From an uncultured Burkholderiales bacterium (GTDB lineage: Bacteria; Pseudomonadota; Gammaproteobacteria; Burkholderiales; Burkholderiaceae_D): a stretch of 21,161 bases of DNA. Where the stretch lies: positions 28,042 through 49,202 of the forward strand of contig CALMOR010000081.1 of the NCBI GenBank assembly GCA_937872165.1, read 5' to 3'. Position numbers and translations under genes: made by a program. How positions within the stretch are numbered: position 1 is the stretch's first letter; every line of letters starts with the position of its first letter. A model generated the notes under the pieces. The model saw nothing but the letters and a program-made list of their open reading frames with translations. It was not told the DNA's origin and did not search any database. Shown here one piece after another: positions 8,161 through 14,616 of this stretch.

Positions 8161-8973
8161 ATGCCGAAGCTGATCCTTTCGATGGACGGACTCGTCCTCA
8201 AGGAGGTCGAGTTGACGAAGGAGCGGACCCTCATCGGTCGGCGTCCGCACAACGACATCGTCATCGACAATCTCGCCGTCAGCGGCGAGCACGCGGTGCT
8301 GATCACCATCCTCAACGACTCGTTCATCGAAGACCTCGGCAGCACCAACGGCACCACCGTCAACGGTCAGCCGATCAAGAAGCACTTCCTGCAACCGAAC
8401 GACACCGTCGAGCTCGGCAAGTACAAGCTCAAGTTCGTCGCCGACGTCAAGGGCGGTGCCGGCGACTACGGGAAGATCGGCATCCGGCCCGAGGACTCCA
8501 CGCGCAGCGGTAGCGCGTCGCGCAGCTTCTCGTCGACCTCGCCGGCGCAGAGCAGTTCGGTCGGCGCGACCGGCAGCGTCACCAACGCCACCACGGACCC
8601 GCACCGGCAGCCGCAGAACCGTTCGCGGATCGAGGCGGAAGCGGCCGCGAACGGGACCATGCCGATGCCGCGCTCGTCCGCCGCTCCGGCTCCCGCCGCC
8701 TCCAGCGCGGGGCCGGCCGCCACGATCCAGATCCTCAACGGACCGAATGCCGGCAAGGAGCTCATGTTGTCGAAGGCGCTGACGACATTAGGAAGGCCCG
8801 GCGTGCAGGTGGCGGTCATCACCCGTCGACAGCAGGGCTACTACATCACCCATGTCGAGGGCTCGTCGTTCCCGGTGGTCAACGGGAAGGCGCTCGGACT
8901 CGATGCGACCGCATTGACCAACCACGACATCATCGAGCTGTCGGGGACCAAGATGGAGTTCTTCTTCCGCTGA
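8161..8973 (+). CDS. FHA-domain protein with a second, degenerate FHA-like domain
   Basis: A 270-residue protein with no membrane helix. The N-terminal FHA domain (about residues 20-93) has the phosphothreonine-binding core: LIGRRPHNDIVI (G26-R27), LAVSGEHAVL (S41, H44) and LGSTNGTTVNG (N63-G64). A low-complexity Ser/Ala/Pro/Thr linker (about 105-185) follows. A second beta-rich domain (about 188-270) keeps TLGRPG and an ending like an FHA fold (NHDIIELSGTKMEFFF) but lacks the S-x-x-H motif, so it may not bind phosphopeptide. GGAG at 8151-8154, six bases before the ATG, supports the start. It lies between a PP2C phosphatase and a pilus-type ATPase, suggesting it reads a phosphorylated partner, perhaps the ATPase; that partner is inferred. 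Confidence 0.9.
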   Translation: MPKLILSMDGLVLKEVELTKERTLIGRRPHNDIVIDNLAVSGEHAVLITILNDSFIEDLGSTNGTTVNGQPIKKHFLQPNDTVELGKYKLKFVADVKGGAGDYGKIGIRPEDSTRSGSASRSFSSTSPAQSSSVGATGSVTNATTDPHRQPQNRSRIEAEAAANGTMPMPRSSAAPAPAASSAGPAATIQILNGPNAGKELMLSKALTTLGRPGVQVAVITRRQQGYYITHVEGSSFPVVNGKALGLDATALTNHDIIELSGTKMEFFFR

Positions 8974-9004
8974 TCGGCCCGCGCCGATTCGCGACCGAGC
9001 GACC

Positions 9005-11440
9005 ATGAAACCAGCGACCGTCGAAGGCAGGCGTGCCGGACCGTCCGAGACGGCGGCGCGATCCGGCGAGCGCGCGGCCTCGGCGGACCTCGGTGCGCGC
9101 CTGCTGTTCTCGCGGAATCTCCAGCACGTCGCGACGCGCGTGCATGCGATGCAGACGGTCGACGACATCCTGCTCGATGCGGGCGCCGACATCCGCCGCG
9201 TGTTCAACGCCGAGCGCCTGCACATCTATGTCCTGAGCGACGACGGCCGCCTGCTGCATTCGAAGATGCGTGCGACCGACGGATCGGTCAGCGACTTCCG
9301 CCGGCCCATCAAGACCAACATCCTCGTCGGCGTCGTCGCGCAGACGCAGGTCGAGGTCAACCTGCGCGATGCGACCGACCCGGACGAACTCGCGGCAGTG
9401 CATCCCGACCTGCAGGTCACCGGCGCCTTCGGCATCGAGGCCGGCGAGTCGCCGCAGCAGGTGCTCGCGGCTCCGATCGTCTATCGCGGCAAGCGTGGCG
9501 CCGGCGCCGAGCTCCTCGGCGTCGCGCAGCTGATCAACAGCCGTACCGGCCAGCCGTTCGGAGCCGGCGACATGGAGGGCTTCCGCGAGCTGTGCGAGAC
9601 GCTCGCCGTCGCCATCCGCAACCGTCGCAAGGAGGCCGACCTCGCGCTGTTGTCCGCGCGCCCGGTGCGGTCCAAGTACGACACCCTCGTCAGCGAGGGC
9701 CTCATCTCCGCCGAAGAGATCAAGCTCGCCGCCAACTCCGCGCGCCGCAAGGGCGTCGACATCGAAAGCATCCTGCTCGAGGACTTCCAGGTCGAGCGAC
9801 GTGCCATCGGCAACGCGCTCGCGATTTTCTTCGACGTTCCGTACGAGCCCTTCAAGGCCGATCGTCCGAAGCCGCTCGATCTCGTCAAGCAGATCAAGCG
9901 CGACTACGCGCAGTCGGCGCAGTGGATCCCGGTCGAGGACGCGAGCGAGGGGCTGGTCGTCCTGACCACCGATCCCGAGCGCATCCAGTCCTCGCGGGTC
10001 GTGCTCAACATCTTCCCGCGCGCCTCGAAGGTCAGCTACCGGGTGACGACCGCCGACGAATTCGCGAGCACGCTCGACCAGTTCTTCGGCGAGGACTTCA
10101 GCGGTACCTCGGCCAGCATCTTCCTGCGCGAGAACGACGCCGACGGCAGCGAGTTCGAGGCCACCGACGAAGCCACGGCGGCCGCCGACAACGAGCTCGT
10201 CAAGTTCGTCAACAAGGTCATCGTCGACGCGTATCAGCAGGGCGCGTCGGACATCCACATCGAGCCCTATCCCGGCCGTCAGAAGACCGTGATCCGCTTC
10301 CGCAAGGACGGCACGCTGACGCCGTACGTCGAGGTGCCGCCGAGCTATCGCGCACCGTTGATCGCGCGTCTGAAGATCATGTGCGACCTCGACATCTCCG
10401 AGAAGCGGAAGCCGCAGGACGGGAAGATCAAGTTCAAGAAGTACGGGCCGCTCGACATCGAGCTGCGGGTCGCGACCATTCCGTCCGCAGGCGGCGTCGA
10501 GGACGTCGTGATGCGGATCCTGTCGGCCGGCAAGCCGCTGCCGATCGACCAGCTCGGGCTGACCTCGCACAACCACGCGCGTCTGAAGCCGGTCATCGCC
10601 AAGCCGTACGGCCTCTTCTTCGTCTGCGGCCCCACGGGCTCCGGGAAGACGACGACGCTGCACTCGATCCTCGGATTCCTCAACACGCCCGAGACCAAGA
10701 TCTGGACCGCGGAGGACCCGGTCGAGATCACGCAGAAGGGTTTGCGGCAGGTGCAGGTCAATCGCAAGGCGGGTCTCGACTTCGCGACCGTGATGAAGTC
10801 CTTCCTGCGTGCCGACCCCGACATCATCATGGTCGGCGAGATGCGCGACAAGGAGACGGTCAGCATCGGCATCGAGGCCTCGCTGACCGGCCACCTCGTG
10901 CTGGCGACGCTGCACACGAACAGCGCGCCCGAGTCCATCACGCGACTGCTCGACATGGGCATGGACCCGTTCAACTTCGCGGATGCGCTGCTCGGCATCC
11001 TGGCGCAGCGACTCGCCAAGAAGCTGTGCAGCTGCAAGGAGGCCTACACGCCGGACTCGGCCGAGATCCGTTCCTTCGTGACCGAGTACGCCGAGGACCT
11101 GCAGCAGTTCCCGTCATGGCAGACCGAGCCGCAGGTCGAGGCGAAGCGTCTCTACGACGGCTGGGTCGCGCAATACGGCGTGGCCGGCAAGCTCGTCCTG
11201 CATCGAGCCAAGGGCTGCGAGCGTTGCGGCAACACCGGCTACAAGGGACGCGTCGGACTCCACGAGTTGATGGTCGGCAGCGACGCCATCAAGAAGAACA
11301 TCCAGGAGCACGCCCGCGTCTCCGACCTGTTCGTGACCGCGATCGGCGAAGGGATGCGAACGCTGCGCATGGACGGCATGGAGAAGGTCCTCGGCGGCGT
11401 GACGGACCTGAAGCAGGTGCGGGCGGTGTGCGTGCGATAG
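9005..11440 (+). CDS. GAF-domain-containing GspE/PilB-type secretion ATPase
   Basis: An 811-residue protein. Residues about 45-210 form a GAF-like sensor domain (VHAMQTVDDILLDAGADIRR, then APIVYRGKRGAGAELLGVAQ). Residues about 220-365 form a MshEN/GSPII_E N-terminal domain (LVSEGLISAEEIKLA and following). Residues about 395-811 form the hexameric secretion ATPase: ASDIHIEPYPGRQKTVIRFR, Walker A GPTGSGKTTT (542-551), an Asp box (EDPVEIT), Walker B DIIMVGEMRD (606-615), a His box (TGHLVLATLHTNSA) and a four-cysteine zinc site (C675, C677, C738, C741). Such ATPases power pilin polymerisation or type II secretion at the inner membrane. PilB and GspE normally lack a GAF domain; here one may tune the motor. 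The gene starts 31 bp after the FHA gene. The pilins follow, but no pilC or secretin is present locally. Confidence 0.92.
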   Translation: MKPATVEGRRAGPSETAARSGERAASADLGARLLFSRNLQHVATRVHAMQTVDDILLDAGADIRRVFNAERLHIYVLSDDGRLLHSKMRATDGSVSDFRRPIKTNILVGVVAQTQVEVNLRDATDPDELAAVHPDLQVTGAFGIEAGESPQQVLAAPIVYRGKRGAGAELLGVAQLINSRTGQPFGAGDMEGFRELCETLAVAIRNRRKEADLALLSARPVRSKYDTLVSEGLISAEEIKLAANSARRKGVDIESILLEDFQVERRAIGNALAIFFDVPYEPFKADRPKPLDLVKQIKRDYAQSAQWIPVEDASEGLVVLTTDPERIQSSRVVLNIFPRASKVSYRVTTADEFASTLDQFFGEDFSGTSASIFLRENDADGSEFEATDEATAAADNELVKFVNKVIVDAYQQGASDIHIEPYPGRQKTVIRFRKDGTLTPYVEVPPSYRAPLIARLKIMCDLDISEKRKPQDGKIKFKKYGPLDIELRVATIPSAGGVEDVVMRILSAGKPLPIDQLGLTSHNHARLKPVIAKPYGLFFVCGPTGSGKTTTLHSILGFLNTPETKIWTAEDPVEITQKGLRQVQVNRKAGLDFATVMKSFLRADPDIIMVGEMRDKETVSIGIEASLTGHLVLATLHTNSAPESITRLLDMGMDPFNFADALLGILAQRLAKKLCSCKEAYTPDSAEIRSFVTEYAEDLQQFPSWQTEPQVEAKRLYDGWVAQYGVAGKLVLHRAKGCERCGNTGYKGRVGLHELMVGSDAIKKNIQEHARVSDLFVTAIGEGMRTLRMDGMEKVLGGVTDLKQVRAVCVR

Positions 11441-11533
11441 ACGCCGCGCTCGTCCTACGAAACCCTCGCTCGTCCCGACGACAGCCACCGTCTTCCTCTC
11501 AAGTATTCCAGCGGCTCGCCGAGACGGAAGGCA

Positions 11534-11549
11534 TGCAGTTCGAACTGCA
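11534..11549. promoter_or_regulatory. Perfect 16-bp palindrome in the leader of the first pilin
   Basis: TGCAGTTCGAACTGCA is a perfect inverted repeat with 8-bp arms, 46 bp before the pilin start. It could be a dimeric regulator site. In RNA it could form a stem (TGCAGT/ACTGCA) with a TCGA loop, lengthened by GCA/TGC pairing across a two-base bulge. There is no T-run, so it is not a terminator. Confidence 0.45.
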
Positions 11550-11556
11550 GATGCCA

Positions 11557-11574
11557 GTTGCGGAACGTTGCAAC
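11557..11574. promoter_or_regulatory. Inverted repeat GTTGC-N8-GCAAC before the first pilin
   Basis: GTTGC (11557-11561) and GCAAC (11570-11574) flank GGAACGTT. It lies directly after the 16-bp palindrome and ends 21 bp before the ATG. A possible operator half-site pair, or chance. Confidence 0.25.
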
Positions 11575-11595
11575 GACTCGACAAGGACCACCATC

Positions 11596-12087
11596 ATGAT
11601 TACTTCTCGCCAGCGCGAACGCGCGTCCGGTTTCACACTCATCGAACTGATGATCGTCGTCGCGATCATCGGCATCCTCGCGGCGATCGCGCTGCCGGCT
11701 TATCAGGACTACACCAAACGGGCAAAGCTGTCGGAGGTGATCCTCGCGGCGAGTGCCTGCAGGACCACGATCACGGAGGTCTATCAAAGCGCGTCGTCCA
11801 ACCCTTTTCCCGGGGCCAACACCTTTGGCTGCGAAGTGTCGAGCGGGACGGGGTCCAAGTACGTTCTTTCGGTCGCGACTGACTCGGTTGGAAAGGTGAC
11901 GGTGACCGCACGCAACATCGATTCCACAAATATCGACAACAAGGCGATCGACTTGGTCCCTTATATCGGCAGCGCGCTAGCCGCTGGGAGTAGCGACGCC
12001 GGGAAGGCGATCACTGCTTGGAAATGTGGCCCAGGGGCCTCCAACCCGATCCCGCCAAAATATTTGCCAGGCTCCTGCCGCGGCTGA
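11596..12087 (+). CDS. Type IVa major-pilin-like protein (first copy)
   Basis: A 163-residue prepilin with a 12-residue basic leader ending in glycine (MITSRQRERASG), cleaved before F13 by prepilin peptidase. The mature protein begins FTLIELMIVVAIIGILAAIA, with the key glutamate at mature position 5. The hydrophobic helix is followed by a variable globular head with four cysteines (in SACRTT, FGCEV, KCGPG and SCRG), so two disulfides are possible, the last forming a C-terminal D-region loop. It closely resembles the second pilin downstream, including the PKYLPGSCRG end. AAGGA at 11583-11587 gives a suitable ribosome site. The ATPase gene ends 155 bp upstream. No sigma-54 motif precedes this copy. 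Confidence 0.95.
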   Translation: MITSRQRERASGFTLIELMIVVAIIGILAAIALPAYQDYTKRAKLSEVILAASACRTTITEVYQSASSNPFPGANTFGCEVSSGTGSKYVLSVATDSVGKVTVTARNIDSTNIDNKAIDLVPYIGSALAAGSSDAGKAITAWKCGPGASNPIPPKYLPGSCRG

Positions 12088-12215
12088 CACATCGAAATGG
12101 GGCCAACAAAATTCGGCCGGAAGTGACAAATCGCGTCGTGAACTGTCCGTATCCGTTGCCGTGCAGCGTTGTCGAAAAGGTTTTTGCACGGATAAGCGGT
12201 GGGTTGCGGCTCATC

Positions 12216-12234
12216 AGCGGTATGGCATACCGCT
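12216..12234. promoter_or_regulatory. Perfect 19-bp palindrome over the -24 element of the second pilin promoter
   Basis: AGCGGTATGGCATACCGCT has 9-bp arms around a single central G. The -24 GG (12224-12225) of the sigma-54 promoter lies at its centre. A protein bound here would block RNA polymerase-sigma-54. No regulator is known to me for this motif; its role is inferred. Confidence 0.55.
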
Positions 12235-12238
12235 TGCT
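12223..12238 (+). promoter_or_regulatory. Sigma-54 (RpoN) promoter of the second pilin
   Basis: TGGCATACCGCTTGCT matches the -24/-12 consensus TGGCAC-N5-TTGCW with one mismatch and the exact GG-N10-GC spacing (GG at 12224-12225, GC at 12236-12237). It lies 45 bp before the pilin ATG, so the transcript would start near 12249. Pilin genes of several proteobacteria are known to be RpoN-dependent and activated by PilR. Confidence 0.8.
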
Positions 12239-12283
12239 TTGCGACCATTGAAGTCGGCCGTCCCCCTCAATCTGGAGAATTTC

Positions 12284-12763
12284 ATGAGCAAGATGCAAAA
12301 GGGTTTCACGTTGATCGAGTTGATGATCGTCGTCGCGATCATCGGCATCCTGGCTGCCATCGCGCTTCCGGCATACCAGGACTACACCAAGCGCGCGAAG
12401 ATGTCCGAGGCCATCCTGGCAGCGAGCGCTTGTCGCACGACCATCACCGAGGTCTATCAGTCGGCAAGCGCTAGCTCGTTTCCCGCGGCCAACCAATGGG
12501 GTTGTGAGATCTCTAGTGGCTCCGGGTCGAAGTACGTGACCTCGGTCGTCACGACGAACACGGGCCTCATCACGGTCAAGGTTCAGGGCATCGACAGCGC
12601 GAATATCGATAACAAGGGTATTGATCTCGTTCCGTACATCGCAGGCGCAGTCGCCACGGGCTCAACCCAAGCGGGCCAGTCAATCCAGGAATGGCGTTGC
12701 GGACCAAGCACCCAGATCACGGGCGTACCTGCCAAATATCTGCCCGGCTCCTGCCGAGGCTGA
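12284..12763 (+). CDS. pilA: Type IVa major pilin (second copy, sigma-54 driven)
   Basis: A 159-residue prepilin with a short seven-residue leader (MSKMQKG) and mature N-terminus FTLIELMIVVAIIGILAAIA; glutamate 5 is present. The head domain aligns with the upstream pilin along its whole length: both share QDYTKRAK-SE-ILAASACRTT, SSG-GSKYV and IDLVPYI, and both end KYLPGSCRG, with the four cysteines kept. Most differences are in the middle of the head. GGAG at 12274-12277 is a good ribosome site. It has its own sigma-54 promoter and is followed by a strong terminator, which fits an abundantly made major subunit. The adjacent PglL-type ligase suggests it is O-glycosylated; the target residue cannot be read from sequence. 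Confidence 0.95.
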   Translation: MSKMQKGFTLIELMIVVAIIGILAAIALPAYQDYTKRAKMSEAILAASACRTTITEVYQSASASSFPAANQWGCEISSGSGSKYVTSVVTTNTGLITVKVQGIDSANIDNKGIDLVPYIAGAVATGSTQAGQSIQEWRCGPSTQITGVPAKYLPGSCRG

Positions 12764-12792
12764 TGTATCGCGCATTCATTGCAGCATAGAAG

Positions 12793-12815
12793 GCCCCGCG
12801 TAAGCGGGGCTTTTC
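12793..12815 (+). terminator. Intrinsic terminator after the second pilin
   Basis: GCCCCGC-GTAA-GCGGGGC (12793-12810) forms a perfect 7-bp GC stem with a four-base loop, followed by TTTTC. It ends the pilin transcript 30 bp after the stop and lies just before the ligase start at 12829, so it may also limit ligase expression. Confidence 0.88.
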
Positions 12816-12828
12816 ATTTATCGCGTCA

Positions 12829-14616
12829 ATGAGCACCAACGTGAATACGTTTCTTCGTCCATTCATCGGTCCGGCAGGTCGATCGGCATTCGTCGGCTCG
12901 GTCAGCACCACGACGATCGCCACAGGGGTCCTGTGCGGAGGTTTCGCCGTCTCCTGGCTTCTGCCCTATCACACATTTCCGTTTTGGGCGTTCTATAACG
13001 ACTACCTGAGCGTGATCTCGGTCGTGCTGGCCTTGTTCATCTTCTATTCGAAAAACCGAGTCAGGGCCGAGATACCGTCCCCTTCCTATGTTCCATGCGC
13101 CCTTGCCGTGATCGTGGGAATCGATGCATTGACAGGACGTATGCCGGCGCCCTGGGACGCCTTTATTCCCATCGGCTACCTGGTCTGCGCAGCCAGCGCT
13201 ATCGTTCTCGCCGTGAACATCGCGCGCTGCGAGGCCGGTGACGTGGCTCTGCGAAGGTCTTATCGATATCTTTCGTTCGCAATAGTACTCGCCGGAATCT
13301 GCAGCGCGCTTATCACTTACTTCCAATATTTCCGGGTCGACGACCTCCTGGGAGACTGGAGCGTTGGAATGGGAAACGGCAGCGACGCCCTTCGCCCATT
13401 CGGCAATCTCGGTCAGCCAAATCAATTGGCTCTGATTCTTTGCTGGTCGTTGGCCGGCTTGTGGTGGCTATTCCAGATCGGTGACCTCGGCGGAAAGGTC
13501 ACGATCTTTCTGTCAACCCTCCTGCTCGCCAGTCTCGCGCTGACCCAGTCGAAGATAGCTTGGTTGATCATCCCGCTTCTCGGTGCAATTGTCGTGTTGA
13601 GCAATCGCCGTCCCGACATTCGGAAGGCATCTCCGCTCGTTGTCATCTTGCTCATAGCGGTTTTCTGCGGATTTGTCTGGGAATTACCTGCTCTGACGCA
13701 GCTCAGCGGCACTCCAACGGAAGCAATCGGCAAACGATTGGAGACCAATGGCGTCCGCTCGGTGATGATCCTCGAGGGCTTCTACATCGGGCTCCAACAC
13801 CCCTGGCTCGGCGTGGGTTGGTCTTCATATGGCCGGAATCAGGTGCTCGTCGCTCCGTTGTTCGGTGAAACGCAATACGCAATGCATTCTCATAACATCG
13901 TGGCCAATTTCGCTGCCGAGCTGGGTATTCCGATCACTATCTTATTGATCGCGGTGACATTCATTTGGTTTTATCGCCGCTATATCGCCGTTAGGTGTAG
14001 TCCTCGTGCGGTGTTCGCCCTGATGGTCTTCGTGGCCGTCGGGGTCCACAGCATGGTCGAATTTCCCCTCTGGTATGCCTATGTCCTCCTTCCGGTAGCG
14101 TTTCTGACAGGTCTCGTAGAAGCCGAGGTCAAAAACGCGCCACGCCTGTCTTTGAACCGTAATGCGGTCGTAGTGACGTGCATTGTGGGAAGCTTCGTGA
14201 TGGTTGTCGTCTCACACGACTACCGCGATGTCGTTCAAGGCTTCCGCGCGCTGGGTTACCAACGTCTTGGCTGGAACTATTACGGAGGATCGACGAAGGC
14301 GCCGCCCTTCACCGTATTTCCGCTTTACTACCGCTATTTTGAGTTCGCCAATGTGCATCCTACGGTTGGTATGCCCGCGGAGGATATTGCACGCTACGAA
14401 GCCGTCAAGGAACGTTTCGGTTATGCGCCGGTGCTAATGCGGATGGCGACCATCTATGCGCTCAATGGCCGGCAGGCCGACGCTGTTACGACGATGATGG
14501 CTCTGCGTCGACTTTATGCGCAGCGCTACGCAGAAGCTTATGCCAGCTGGCAAACCATGGGCAAGGAGTATCCAGAGGTTCTGGGTGCGGTCTACGGTCG
14601 ATTGCCCCCTCCTTGA
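12829..14616 (+). CDS. PglL/PilO-type O-oligosaccharyltransferase (Wzy_C superfamily)
   Basis: A 595-residue multi-pass inner membrane protein with roughly a dozen hydrophobic segments. It has the PglL_A-like motif RPFGNLGQPNQLA (about 189-201), the Wzy_C region with HPWLGVGWSSYG (about 324-335), AMHSHNIVANFAAELG (351-366, holding the histidine region known to be essential in this family) and MVEFPLWYAYVLLP (409-422), then a soluble Wzy_C_2-like tail. These enzymes transfer lipid-linked glycans to serine or threonine of periplasmic proteins, often pilin; placement after the pilin genes fits a pilin-specific ligase. WaaL-type O-antigen ligase is the alternative, but these motifs and the tail favour PglL. 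No Shine-Dalgarno is visible before the ATG. Third positions use more A/T than the flanking genes. Its 3' end overlaps moaC. Confidence 0.9.
   Translation: MSTNVNTFLRPFIGPAGRSAFVGSVSTTTIATGVLCGGFAVSWLLPYHTFPFWAFYNDYLSVISVVLALFIFYSKNRVRAEIPSPSYVPCALAVIVGIDALTGRMPAPWDAFIPIGYLVCAASAIVLAVNIARCEAGDVALRRSYRYLSFAIVLAGICSALITYFQYFRVDDLLGDWSVGMGNGSDALRPFGNLGQPNQLALILCWSLAGLWWLFQIGDLGGKVTIFLSTLLLASLALTQSKIAWLIIPLLGAIVVLSNRRPDIRKASPLVVILLIAVFCGFVWELPALTQLSGTPTEAIGKRLETNGVRSVMILEGFYIGLQHPWLGVGWSSYGRNQVLVAPLFGETQYAMHSHNIVANFAAELGIPITILLIAVTFIWFYRRYIAVRCSPRAVFALMVFVAVGVHSMVEFPLWYAYVLLPVAFLTGLVEAEVKNAPRLSLNRNAVVVTCIVGSFVMVVVSHDYRDVVQGFRALGYQRLGWNYYGGSTKAPPFTVFPLYYRYFEFANVHPTVGMPAEDIARYEAVKERFGYAPVLMRMATIYALNGRQADAVTTMMALRRLYAQRYAEAYASWQTMGKEYPEVLGAVYGRLPPP

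Noticed and set aside
8930..10915. 661-codon minus-strand open frame opposite the secretion ATPase
   Set aside because: No recognisable domain and Arg/Asp/Leu-rich composition typical of antisense frames in GC-rich DNA; the plus strand has all the ATPase motifs.
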